NCBI GenBank assembly: GCA_013286045.1
Contig: JABDGM010000035.1
Coordinates: forward strand, 1 to 40,602
Source of the DNA: Planctomycetota bacterium
Lineage (GTDB): Bacteria > Planctomycetota > Planctomycetia > Pirellulales > Lacipirellulaceae
Reading direction: 5' to 3'
DNA length: 40,602 bases
A program made the position numbers and the translations under genes. A model generated the notes under the pieces. The model made no database searches. It worked only from the letters and a program-made list of their open reading frames with translations, and was not told where the DNA came from. Positions 15,293 to 23,559 of this stretch are shown one piece after another; the first letter of the stretch is position 1; each line of letters opens with the position of its first letter.

Positions 15293-18200
15293 CTATCCGG
15301 CGAGTTTATCAATCGCCGTTTGAATTGAACTTAATTGGCCGCGCAGCTCGACGAGCTTGTCGCGCTGTTGTTGCACGACCTCCGCCGGGGCTTTATCGAC
15401 AAACCCTTTATTGTTGAGCTTCCCATCGATCGAGCCGATTTGCTTCGTCAGATTTTCAAGTTCTTTTTCCAGCCGTTTCCGCTCCGCCCCCTTGTCGATA
15501 AAGCGGCTGACATCCACGTGCACTTCGATTGGTCCCTGCCGCCCGGTGAGCGCAAAACTGATCGATACATCCTGCGGCGCCCCCGCCGGCCCGATCTGCG
15601 AAGCTTTCGCATTCGCCATCTGTTTGAAGTACGGCTGCATCGGCTCGAGCAGCTTGACCGTTACCGCATCGCAACGCACGACGAACTCAAGCTCTTCCTT
15701 GAACGCGATATTCTGCCGCTGCCGCGCCTCGCGCACCGCGCCCAACACTGCTTGAAAGTCGGCAAACTGCGACTCAATCGCCGCATCCTGCCGCGCCGTG
15801 TCCGCATTTGGCCACTCCGCGACACAAACACTATCACAAGCGGCTTGCAGCTTAGCGATGCCGCGTTCCGGCGCAACCTCCCCCAACAGCTGCCACACCT
15901 CTTCCGTTAAAAACGGCATCATTGGATGCAGCAATCTCATAAGGATATCGAGCGCATGGGCAAGCACCGCCTGTGCCGTCCCCCGCTGATCGGCCACGGC
16001 AAACCGCGCCTTCGTCATCTCCACGTAAAAGCTACAGAACTCATTCCACGCAAAGTCATACAGCGTGCGAGCCGCATCCGCGAAGCGATAATGCTCAAGA
16101 GCGTCGGAAACTTGCTGCGTCACAGTCGCCAACCGCGAAAGCAACCAGCGGTCTTCGAGAAGGAGCGATTTCTCGCTGAAACCCTCGGCAGAGCGGACGG
16201 CTGCCATGCCTTCGAGATTAATCAACGAAAACCGCGCTGCATTCCACAGCTTATTGGCGAAGTTGCGTCCCAGTTCGAACCGCTCGCTCACTACCGCCCC
16301 GCGCGGCAGTGCCGTATCCTCTGCCTTCTCCGCCCACTGCGTGCTGAACGGCTTGCCGCATTTTTCGCACTCGATCCGCGGCAACGTGCGGTTCTTCTTC
16401 GTCTGGGCGAATTGCGCTCCGCAGTGCGGGCATTCGAAATCGACCGTCAGCTTCACGTCCTGCGTATCGGTCGTAAGGTACGCTAGCCCGAACCGCAGCG
16501 CGTCCGCCCCGAATTTGTCGATCACGTCCAGCGGATCGACGCCGTTCCCCTTCGACTTCGACATCGTCTCGCCATAGCTATCCAGAATCTTCGGCGTGAT
16601 ATACACCTCGTGAAACGGCACCTCGCCAACGTTATACAATCCTGCGATCACCATCCGGGCCACCCACAGCGTGATGATGTCGCGCGAGGTCACGAGCGCA
16701 CTCGTCGGATAGAACTTTTTCAGTTCCGGCGTCTCGTTGGGCCAACCGAGTGTTGAGATTGGCCAGAGGGCGGAGGAGAACCAGGTGTCGAGAACGTCGG
16801 ATTCCTGAATATATCCGGACGAATTCAACTCAAGTTGTCGTTCAGCCTTCTCGCTCCCCGGGCGCAAGCAGACATAAGTAACTATCGTTCGATCCGCGTG
16901 ATTCACTTCGTAGCGAACTACGTGATTCTCAGGGGTTAAAAAACTCTTCTTGGACGGACCGAACGTTGACGACTTATCCGCCTCCGCATTCGAAATAGCC
17001 GCGCCAAGAGTTGATTCTGGAAATCCGTCGAATGACGTTTGACGCGTCCAAATCGGCACGCGATGCCCCCACCACAACTGCCGCCCGATCGGCCAGTCAC
17101 GCTTCTCACCCAGCCAATCGAGATAGCCCTTGCGATACCGCTCCGGAACAATTTCCACGCGTTCGCTCGTCACGGCATCCATGGCAGATTGTGCGAGATC
17201 ATCCATCTTCACAAACCACTGGTCCGCCAAGTACGGCTCGATCGGCGTCTTACTACGATCTGAATGGGCGAGATCTATTTCGCGATCTTCGATCTCCACC
17301 AGTAGCCCAGCGGCTTCAATATCCGCTACCACCGCCTCGCGGGCCTTCTTCACGTTCAAACCGCGATATTTTTCCGGCACGCTGTCGTTCAGTGTGCCAT
17401 CCGGATTGAGAATATTTATCGCCCCAATCTGCTGGTTCCGTTGCCACACTTCGTAGTCATTCGCATCGTGCGCCGGCGTAATCTTCACCGCGCCCGAACC
17501 AAGCTCGGGCTTTGCCCATTCATCGGCAATAAGCGGAATCTTGCGGCCCGTAAGCGGCAGCTCAAGCATGACACCGCGCTTCGCCATATCGCGGAACGTT
17601 TCGAGTTGCGACTGCATCGCCGCGCGGCGGTCCTGTAGCTTCGTCACCTGTTCTTCGAGTTCGCTCTTTTCTTTCGCGGTCGCTTTGAGCAGTTTCGCTC
17701 GCAGCTCCGCGGCGAGCTTATCGAATGCCGCCGCGGGATCAGGATGCACCGCCACGGCCGTATCGCCGAGCATTGTTTCCGGCCGCGTCGTGGCGATCGT
17801 CACGTGCGTCGGCTCACCGGGCTTGGGGTCGATGACTGGATACTTGAAGTGCCAAAAATGCCCCTTCGTCGCTTCGTGAAAAACCTCATCATCGCTCACG
17901 GCCGTTTGCAAGAACGTGTCCCAGTTCACCAGCCGCTTGCCGCGATAGATTTTGCCGTCCTGGAACAGCTTGAAGAACCATTCCCGCACCGCCCGGGCAC
18001 ACTGGTCATCGAGCGTGAACCGCGTCCGCTGCCAATCGCAGCTACACCCCATCTGGCGAAGCTGCCCCAGAATTCGGGCTTCGTATTTATCCTTCCAGTC
18101 CCAAATCCGCTTCACGAGCCCTTCGCGCCCGAGGTCATGCCGCGACTTCTTCTCCTCCTCGAATAGTCGCCGCTCCACCACCGCTTGCGTCGCTATGCCC

Positions 18201-18460
18201 GCATGATCGGTCCCCGGCATCCACAGCGTGTTGAACCCCTGCATCCGCTTCATGCGAATAAGAATATCCTGCAGCGTGTTGTTCAGCGCGTGCCCAATGT
18301 GCAGCGCGCCCGTCACGTTCGGGGGTGGAATGACGATCGTATACGGCGGCCGCGGGTCATCCGCCTTCGCATGAAAGTAGCCGCGATCTTCCCAAAAGGA
18401 ATACCACTTGGCCTGCGCGGCAGCATGATCGTATTGAGCAGGAAGCGACTTGAAATCCAT
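15293..18460 (-). CDS. valS: Valyl-tRNA synthetase with coiled-coil and zinc-ribbon insertions
   Basis: Class I synthetase charging tRNA-Val with CP1 editing; 1055 residues, longer than the usual 880-950. HIGH is at residues 54-57 (PPNVTGALHIGHALN), and KMSKS appears as ETMSKSKGNGVDP. A charged helical insertion of about 45 residues lies in the editing domain (about residues 240-290, between HPDPAAAF and LELPLTGRKIP). A zinc-ribbon-like insert with two CxxCG motifs (CPHCGAQF and CEKCGKPF, about residues 673-703) follows the KMSKS region. The C-terminal tRNA-binding coiled coil is intact. ATG 18460 (MDFKSLPAQYDH) is used; the open frame extends to 18520 inside cimA. It starts 5 nt after the cimA stop, so translation is probably coupled. 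Confidence 0.96.
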   Translation of the reverse strand: MDFKSLPAQYDHAAAQAKWYSFWEDRGYFHAKADDPRPPYTIVIPPPNVTGALHIGHALNNTLQDILIRMKRMQGFNTLWMPGTDHAGIATQAVVERRLFEEEKKSRHDLGREGLVKRIWDWKDKYEARILGQLRQMGCSCDWQRTRFTLDDQCARAVREWFFKLFQDGKIYRGKRLVNWDTFLQTAVSDDEVFHEATKGHFWHFKYPVIDPKPGEPTHVTIATTRPETMLGDTAVAVHPDPAAAFDKLAAELRAKLLKATAKEKSELEEQVTKLQDRRAAMQSQLETFRDMAKRGVMLELPLTGRKIPLIADEWAKPELGSGAVKITPAHDANDYEVWQRNQQIGAINILNPDGTLNDSVPEKYRGLNVKKAREAVVADIEAAGLLVEIEDREIDLAHSDRSKTPIEPYLADQWFVKMDDLAQSAMDAVTSERVEIVPERYRKGYLDWLGEKRDWPIGRQLWWGHRVPIWTRQTSFDGFPESTLGAAISNAEADKSSTFGPSKKSFLTPENHVVRYEVNHADRTIVTYVCLRPGSEKAERQLELNSSGYIQESDVLDTWFSSALWPISTLGWPNETPELKKFYPTSALVTSRDIITLWVARMVIAGLYNVGEVPFHEVYITPKILDSYGETMSKSKGNGVDPLDVIDKFGADALRFGLAYLTTDTQDVKLTVDFECPHCGAQFAQTKKNRTLPRIECEKCGKPFSTQWAEKAEDTALPRGAVVSERFELGRNFANKLWNAARFSLINLEGMAAVRSAEGFSEKSLLLEDRWLLSRLATVTQQVSDALEHYRFADAARTLYDFAWNEFCSFYVEMTKARFAVADQRGTAQAVLAHALDILMRLLHPMMPFLTEEVWQLLGEVAPERGIAKLQAACDSVCVAEWPNADTARQDAAIESQFADFQAVLGAVREARQRQNIAFKEELEFVVRCDAVTVKLLEPMQPYFKQMANAKASQIGPAGAPQDVSISFALTGRQGPIEVHVDVSRFIDKGAERKRLEKELENLTKQIGSIDGKLNNKGFVDKAPAEVVQQQRDKLVELRGQLSSIQTAIDKLAG

Positions 18461-18465
18461 TTGCG

Positions 18466-20031
18466 TCACTGATTTGATTTGCACAACTTGTACTCGATAG
18501 CATCCACCAGCGCGTCCCAACTAGCCTTGATGACGTTCTCATTCACCCCGACGGTTCCCCAGGTAGCGCCATCTTCATCCCGGCTTTCGATGACAACGCG
18601 AACCGCCGCCGCGGTGCCGGCATCGCTGTTGATCACGCGCACCTTGTAATCGACTAACTGCACCCCGCGCAGGTTGGGAAAATGCCCATTAAGCGCTTTT
18701 CGCAGGGCCGCGTCCAGGGCGTTCACCGGGCCGTCCCCCTCGGCCACCTCGTGCCGCACTTCGTCTCTCACACGCAGTTTCACGCTGGCTTCCGTCGTGG
18801 TGACGCCGTCGCCCGTGGTTTCAACATCCACATGATAATGCAGAAGCTCGAAATGCGGCTTAAACGTACCTGCCGCCCGCCGCACGAGCAACTCAAACGA
18901 GGCCTCGGCCGCCTCGAATTGGTAGCCTCGATTCTCCAGGTCGACAACTTGTTTCAGCACGCGCTCCATGAGCGCGTTATCGTTTTGCAGATTCGCCTTG
19001 CTTGTTAGAGCGACAATGTTCGACCGGCCGGACAGCTCGCTAACCAGCACGCGCCTGGTGTTGCCGACTCGTTCCGGAGCAATATGCTCGTAGCTGCTCG
19101 CCACTCGATTCACCGCATGCACGTGCATGCCTCCCTTATGCGCAAACGCACTCGGCCCAACAAACGGCTGGTTGATGCGGAAATGCATATTGCCCACTTC
19201 GTATACGTAGCGCGAAAGATCGGTCAGATGCTCGGCTCCGCCGCCACCCAAAACCTTGTAGTCCTTTTTCTTCAGCGCGAGATTTGCCACGACCGAAACC
19301 AAATCCGCATTCCCACAGCGTTCGCCCAATCCATTGATCGTCCCTTGCACGTGAACGGCACCCGCATCAACCGCGGCGAGCGAATTTGCCACTGCCAAAT
19401 CGCAGTCGTTATGCGTGTGAATTCCAAGCGGAATGCCAACTGCCTTGGCGGCTTCTTTCGCGAGTGCCGCAACCTCCTCCGGCATGCTCCCACCGTTCGT
19501 ATCGCACATGACGACGATCATCGCCCCGCCCTCTTCCGCCGCCTGAATCGTCTTCGCCGCGTACTCGGGATTCGCCTTCCAACCATCGAAGAAATGCTCA
19601 GCGTCATAGATTACATCGCGACCCATCTCACGCAAATACGCGATCGTTTCGCGGATCATGGCGAGATTTTCATCCAGCGACACCCGCAGCACTTCATTCA
19701 CATGAAAATCACTCGTCTTACCAACAATCGTGATGACGGGCGCTTGCGACTCGATCAACGCCTGCATGCCCGGGTCATCCGCCGGCTTCACCCCTTTGCG
19801 GCGTGTCATGCCGAACGCGCACAACCGGCTCCGCTTCAGCGGCTCCGCGGCAATCCGCTGAAAAAACTCTGCATCCTTCGGATTCGAAAGCGGGTACCCA
19901 CCCTCGACGAAGTCGAACCCAAGCTCATCCAGCCGCCGCGCGATCAGCAGCTTATCCTGCAAGGAAAAGTTCACGCCTTCGCCCTGCGCGCCATCGCGGA
20001 GCGTGGTGTCATAGACTTGCACCGACTTCAT
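18466..20031 (-). CDS. cimA: (R)-citramalate synthase
   Basis: Condenses pyruvate with acetyl-CoA to citramalate, the threonine-independent entry to isoleucine. DRE-TIM metallolyase, 521 residues, the CimA length. Seen: N-terminal YDTTLRDGAQGEGV, GFDFVEGGYPLSNPKD, VIYDAEHFFDGWKANPEY and the metal-binding GIHTHNDCDLAVANS. The C-terminal LeuA-type regulatory domain (from about FKPHFELLHYHVDVE) is usually an allosteric isoleucine or leucine sensor. CimA rather than 2-isopropylmalate synthase is favoured by the YDAEHFFDGWKANP segment. ATG 20031 has GAGGAA a few bases upstream. It lies between the TPR gene (33 nt gap) and valS (5 nt gap) in one operon, which joins isoleucine synthesis to valine tRNA charging. 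Confidence 0.93.
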   Translation of the reverse strand: MKSVQVYDTTLRDGAQGEGVNFSLQDKLLIARRLDELGFDFVEGGYPLSNPKDAEFFQRIAAEPLKRSRLCAFGMTRRKGVKPADDPGMQALIESQAPVITIVGKTSDFHVNEVLRVSLDENLAMIRETIAYLREMGRDVIYDAEHFFDGWKANPEYAAKTIQAAEEGGAMIVVMCDTNGGSMPEEVAALAKEAAKAVGIPLGIHTHNDCDLAVANSLAAVDAGAVHVQGTINGLGERCGNADLVSVVANLALKKKDYKVLGGGGAEHLTDLSRYVYEVGNMHFRINQPFVGPSAFAHKGGMHVHAVNRVASSYEHIAPERVGNTRRVLVSELSGRSNIVALTSKANLQNDNALMERVLKQVVDLENRGYQFEAAEASFELLVRRAAGTFKPHFELLHYHVDVETTGDGVTTTEASVKLRVRDEVRHEVAEGDGPVNALDAALRKALNGHFPNLRGVQLVDYKVRVINSDAGTAAAVRVVIESRDEDGATWGTVGVNENVIKASWDALVDAIEYKLCKSNQ

Positions 20032-20064
20032 AAAATTCCTCTGCTGTACAATTCACACTCAACT

Positions 20065-22011
20065 TTAGCGTTTGCGATTTAGCAGCCGACTGATTCGATC
20101 CGCTTTTTCGCTGTCGCCCATCGATTGGGCAACCTCCAGCCCTTGCTTCAAAGCCTCGGCTGATTTCTCCGCCTCACCGTTCGCCTCATACGCTTTCGAA
20201 AGATCAATGTACACGTCCACGGCCTGGGGATTGACCCGAACCGCCGATTGGTACGCATCGAGCGACTCCTGCCTCTTACCCAACTTCCAGTAGACTGCCG
20301 CGAGGTTCCGGTAAGCCTTCCAATAATTCGGATCCAGAGCGAGCACGGCGCGGAAGTTGGCAATCGCATCCTCATCTTGATTTGCCAGGTACTGCCCCAC
20401 CCCTAAATCGTTTCGGACGCCAGTACTCTTAGGCAACACGCGGACCGTTTCGGCGAAATGCGTGACGGCTTCCTCATGTCGGCCATGCTTCTGCAGCAAC
20501 AAGGCTAACATATAGTTAGCCTGCGCCGCATCCGGGTTCAGCCGGGTAGCTTCCAAATAATGTGCCATGGCCGAGTCGTCATCGCCCGCACCCTCGAAAT
20601 AGAAACCAATGGCTTGGTGCGCCATCGCATTGTTCGGCTGCGCGGTGAGCACCTCGGTCCATAAATTCATCTCGCTGTCATACGCGCCCAACCGCAGCGA
20701 GCTGACAATGCAAAACAGAAATGCCAAAAGTACTGCCGGCACGCCGACACCCAACAATGGCTCGCGATAACCATTTCCCGTCGCAGCACTGCGTCTCCGG
20801 GCGAATGAAACGCACAACTCATATCCGCCGAGAACGACAAGGATCACCGGCACGACCAGCGGCAAATACATCCGCCGCTCCGCCGCCATCTCCGTGATGA
20901 TCGGAATCACAAACGTTGGCGAAAGCAACGCGAAGTACCAGGTGCCAAGAAATCCGAGCGGCCGATTCTTCCACAGCAACCACAGCGTCGCGATGCCAAT
21001 CAAAAACAACGGCACGAGGTACATCCACGCGTCGCCAAATGTCTTCAAGTAAGGCATCTCATAGTGAAATAGAAGCGGCCAAGGCCAAATCGCAAGTTTC
21101 AAATACATGAAGAATATTTTCGATTGTGTCAGCCACCACACGGGCCCAGATACGCCGAGCGCGAAGCCAGTCGCATCTTTGTGCGGTGCACTCGCATTGA
21201 GAGCAGCGAGCAAAATCCAAGTTGCCGCCAAGCCTGCATACAACCTCCACGAGCGCTTCAAAGCGGCCGCCAACGACCCACTGATAAAAGTCCGATCGAA
21301 CAGCAGCGCGATCAAAGGTGCGGAAACCATAACTTCTTTGGATGCCATTCCGGCCAAACATGCGACGACCGCAAGGCTTAACCACAACGTCGTTTTAGAC
21401 GTCCCGTCCGCCGCCCAATATCGCAGGCAGCAGTACAGCGTTGCTAGATATGCGCACGCCATCATCAGTTCCGTACGTTGCGTCACATAAATGACCGCCT
21501 CGGTCTGCAGCGGATGTAACGCCCATAGCAGAGCCACCATAAACGCGAGCCACCCGCCGATGCGCTCGTATCGCCCGCCAAAATAGGGCAGCCACAATGT
21601 TCGCCACATAATCGCCCAAACGAACAGCGACGACAAAAAGTGGATCGCGATATTCACCACGTGATACCCGGTCGGGTTCGTCCCGCCGAAGTAGTAATTA
21701 ATCGCGAATGACAAATTCACCAGCGGCCGCCCCGAGGTTGGCAACTCCGCGGCCGGGTTCAACGGCCCCGGCTTCGATGTGCCGACCAGCGGCCATAGCG
21801 ACAAGATCGAATCATTACTAAAAATTGTCGGGCGGTCGTCAAAAACCCACGGCACCCTCACCGCCGGCCCATACACCGCGGTAATCAGAAACCCGAGTAC
21901 CAAAACCACGGCCCACGCCGGCGGCCCACCGCGCAGACTACCCGCAGCGCGAGACTCGGCCCCGCCCTTCGATGGAAGCTCCGCATTTTTGGTTGGTGCG
22001 CGTTTCGCCAT
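20065..22011 (-). CDS. Multi-pass membrane protein, GT-C-like N terminus with C-terminal TPR repeats
   Basis: 648 residues. A basic N terminus precedes about ten hydrophobic segments up to roughly residue 430, then TPR units (for example AMAHQAIGFYFEGAGDDDSA, YWKAYRNLAAVYWKLGKRQE and VDVYIDLSKAYEANGEAEKS). The first extracytoplasmic loop has VPWVFDDRPTIF with paired Asp residues, and later motifs GYHVVNIAIHF and ALHPLQTEAVIYVTQRTEL. These resemble TMTC-type, GT-C-fold glycosyltransferases with TPRs. It could glycosylate exported proteins or polymers; the substrate is unknown. ATG 22011 has no visible ribosome-binding site because a terminator hairpin ends about 10 nt upstream. It is the first gene of the operon with cimA and valS. 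Confidence 0.8.
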   Translation of the reverse strand: MAKRAPTKNAELPSKGGAESRAAGSLRGGPPAWAVVLVLGFLITAVYGPAVRVPWVFDDRPTIFSNDSILSLWPLVGTSKPGPLNPAAELPTSGRPLVNLSFAINYYFGGTNPTGYHVVNIAIHFLSSLFVWAIMWRTLWLPYFGGRYERIGGWLAFMVALLWALHPLQTEAVIYVTQRTELMMACAYLATLYCCLRYWAADGTSKTTLWLSLAVVACLAGMASKEVMVSAPLIALLFDRTFISGSLAAALKRSWRLYAGLAATWILLAALNASAPHKDATGFALGVSGPVWWLTQSKIFFMYLKLAIWPWPLLFHYEMPYLKTFGDAWMYLVPLFLIGIATLWLLWKNRPLGFLGTWYFALLSPTFVIPIITEMAAERRMYLPLVVPVILVVLGGYELCVSFARRRSAATGNGYREPLLGVGVPAVLLAFLFCIVSSLRLGAYDSEMNLWTEVLTAQPNNAMAHQAIGFYFEGAGDDDSAMAHYLEATRLNPDAAQANYMLALLLQKHGRHEEAVTHFAETVRVLPKSTGVRNDLGVGQYLANQDEDAIANFRAVLALDPNYWKAYRNLAAVYWKLGKRQESLDAYQSAVRVNPQAVDVYIDLSKAYEANGEAEKSAEALKQGLEVAQSMGDSEKADRISRLLNRKR

Positions 22012-22018
22012 GGCTAAA

Positions 22019-22051
22019 TAAAAAAACCCCGAGGCTTAGGGCCTCAGGGTT
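22019..22051 (-). terminator. Strong factor-independent terminator directly before the TPR-cimA-valS operon
   Basis: Read on the minus strand, CCCTGAGGC pairs with GCCTCGGGG around the loop CCTAA (one G-U pair; flanking AA and TT extend the stem to 11 bp: 22041-22051 with 22025-22035). A run of T residues follows. It ends about 10 nt before the start codon of the first operon gene. Together with the upstream reading frame at 22083-22169 it forms a candidate attenuator. Alternatively it ends a small RNA transcribed from the intergenic region. Confidence 0.8.
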
Positions 22052-22082
22052 GTTAAGTTTCGATTGATCTCGATAACCGCCC

Positions 22083-22169
22083 TTATGGCCTCTCGTTCGA
22101 GCTAATAATCGAAATACCGCTGACGACATCGGTCAACGCGGCAGCCAGATTATTTAGCAAAGTGAGCAT
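22083..22169 (-). CDS. Candidate 28-residue leader peptide with Val/Ile control codons
   Basis: Reading frame ATG 22169 to TAA 22083, minus strand. It encodes MLTLLNNLAAALTDVVSGIS then IISSNERP. The second half carries Val-Val and then Ile-Ser-Ile-Ile as GTC GTC AGC GGT ATT TCG ATT ATT, six codons before the stop. The stop region AGGCCATAAGGG (22080-22091) can pair with 9 of 12 bases of the terminator ascending arm CCCTGAGGCCCT (22038-22049), so a ribosome stalled at the Ile codons would favour antitermination. The following operon has cimA and valS, genes of branched-chain amino acid use. There is no good ribosome-binding site, and the frame is short enough to arise by chance, so this is a reasoned proposal. 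Confidence 0.45.
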   Translation of the reverse strand: MLTLLNNLAAALTDVVSGISIISSNERP

Positions 22170-22213
22170 CGGAGAGACCAGGAACAAGCGTTATCTATTC
22201 GCCAACTAAGACA

Positions 22214-22242
22214 AGCTTAGCGGCCAAAAAGCTCGCGGTCAA
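22214..22242 (-). promoter_or_regulatory. Possible promoter for the leader and TPR-cimA-valS operon
   Basis: Minus strand TTGACC (22237-22242), 17-nt spacer, TAAGCT (22214-22219). The -35 is good, the -10 weak (three of six). A start near 22207 would put about 40 nt before the candidate leader ATG at 22169. Confidence 0.3.
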
Positions 22243-22390
22243 GTTTGCCCCATATCACAGGATTTAAACCTTAGCGCATTACCAATTGCCGCTCTGCGCT
22301 ATCGCGATGTTGTGCTGCGCTTTCGCAATTTGTGCCGTGAATTTGTGGTGAAGATTTCGGCATTGCGCTTGACCCGTGCAAACGCTTCAG

Positions 22391-22451
22391 CTTAAGGTGC
22401 GATAGTTAGACCCCACCTTAAGTCCGCCACACACAACCCACCTCGGCGGAC
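22391..22451 (+). promoter_or_regulatory. Two inverted repeats in the leader region of the prepilin gene
   Basis: CTTAAGGTG (22391-22399) and CACCTTAAG (22414-22422) are a perfect 9-bp inverted repeat with a 14-nt loop. Immediately after, GTCCGCC (22422-22428) and GGCGGAC (22445-22451) form a second, 7-bp one. A TTGACC at 22369-22374 could be the -35 of a promoter whose -10 overlaps the first arm. The repeats could be an operator or a 5' UTR structure protecting an abundant pilin mRNA. Nothing in the sequence separates these options. Confidence 0.4.
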
Positions 22452-22483
22452 ACCCAGTACCCTTTCTATGAAAGGAGCATGCT

Positions 22484-23473
22484 ATGCGCAATTGCTCTCC
22501 CGTGCGCGGTATGGATGCCCGCACGCAACAACACCGTCAGGCGCCGCCGGGCTTCACGCTCGTCGAGCTACTGGTCGTGATCGCGATCATCGGTATCCTG
22601 ATCGCCTTCCTGCTGCCGGCAATCCAGGCCGCCCGCGAGTCGGCTCGCCGCTCTCAGTGCCAAAGCAATCTCAAGCAGATTGGCCTCGCCGTGCAGAACT
22701 ATCACGACACACGCAAGGCGTTCCCCATGGGACGCAACGCTTTCGACCAATTTGCAGTGTCGTGGGCGTTCTTTATACTTCCGTACATGGAAGAGACCTC
22801 GATCTACAACAGTTGGAATTCGCGCGCCCGCGTCGACGACCCCACCAATGCCGCCGCCATGCGCACGCCCGTCGAAACGTACGCCTGCCCCAGCCGCCGC
22901 CGCGCGGCCGCAGATCGCAACTTCGACAACAACGGCTCTGCTCCGCCAGCGACCGACTTGGGCGTCGCGACGCTGGCCGATTACTCGGCCAACGCCGGCA
23001 TCAAGTTGATGACCGGCATGGTTGGACAAGATACGTCCGCCGGTGCGTTCGGCCAATTCGATCGTAAGGTCGCGGGCCCGATCTTCAGCGGCTCGCATAT
23101 CAACGAGCGACAAGTTGAAGACGGCCTCTCGAAAACGATTGCGATCGCCGAACGTCACTTGGCTCCCGTACCCGCCAACACACCGACCGAAATGGAGCAT
23201 TTCGCGATCGGTGACACCGCTTCCATTGCCGGTGACACCCCCAACACAACGTTCCGTTGTACCGGCTGTACCGGGGACGACACCAAAGACGGTTTAGCCA
23301 CCAGCATCGACGACCCCGATGTCAACAAGTTTGGCAGTTCGCATTCGAACGGCCTCGTGCAAACAGTGTTCCTCGACGGTCACGTGCGCGGCCTGAAGCC
23401 GGATATTGCGATCTCGGTGCTAAAGGCTCTAAGCACCATCGGCGGCGGCGAAGCCGTCCAGGACAACGACTAA
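22484..23473 (+). CDS. DUF1559 prepilin-like protein
   Basis: Type IV pilin/pseudopilin-like secreted protein of the DUF1559 (SBP_bac_10) family, greatly expanded in planctomycetes; 329 residues. Class III signal: [19 protein letters not shown] at about residues 24-42, with cleavage expected between Gly and Phe. The hallmark [20 protein letters not shown] follows. The C terminus has the processing-associated HxnDG element as [14 protein letters not shown], with ten residues between His and Asp where nine are usual. A CTGCTG segment may form a disulfide. The start ATG 22484 follows a strong AAAGGAG at 22471-22477. It ends before a very good terminator. Probable surface or periplasmic pseudopilin; its partner is unknown. 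Confidence 0.92.
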   Translation: MRNCSPVRGMDARTQQHRQAPPGFTLVELLVVIAIIGILIAFLLPAIQAARESARRSQCQSNLKQIGLAVQNYHDTRKAFPMGRNAFDQFAVSWAFFILPYMEETSIYNSWNSRARVDDPTNAAAMRTPVETYACPSRRRAAADRNFDNNGSAPPATDLGVATLADYSANAGIKLMTGMVGQDTSAGAFGQFDRKVAGPIFSGSHINERQVEDGLSKTIAIAERHLAPVPANTPTEMEHFAIGDTASIAGDTPNTTFRCTGCTGDDTKDGLATSIDDPDVNKFGSSHSNGLVQTVFLDGHVRGLKPDIAISVLKALSTIGGGEAVQDND

Positions 23474-23512
23474 CGCGCCCCGCGCGTTTGTAAAATTCTG
23501 CACTCCCCTGAC

Positions 23513-23547
23513 GGCCTGGTCGCTTCAGCGACCAGGCCTTTCTTTTT
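23513..23547 (+). terminator. Factor-independent terminator after the prepilin gene
   Basis: A perfect 11-bp stem GGCCTGGTCGC (23513-23523) with GCGACCAGGCC (23528-23538), loop TTCA, then TTCTTTTT. A textbook terminator. The T-run ends only 3 nt before ATG 23551 and 12 nt before ATG 23560 of mch, so mch is unlikely to rely on readthrough from the prepilin gene. Confidence 0.9.
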
Positions 23548-23559
23548 ACAATGGCAATC

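Noticed and set aside
19084..20082. Open frame of 332 codons antisense to cimA
   Set aside because: Arg/His-rich shadow translation; the cimA frame shows clear catalytic motifs.
21938..22129. Longer minus-strand frame (MSSAVFRLLARTRGH) as the leader instead of 22083-22169
   Set aside because: It runs through the terminator and into the TPR gene and lacks clustered Val/Ile codons; it is the shifted frame of the attenuator region.
22019..22240. T-box riboswitch before the cimA-valS operon
   Set aside because: No T-box consensus or specifier-stem layout was seen, and the short Val/Ile frame with overlapping hairpins explains the region better.
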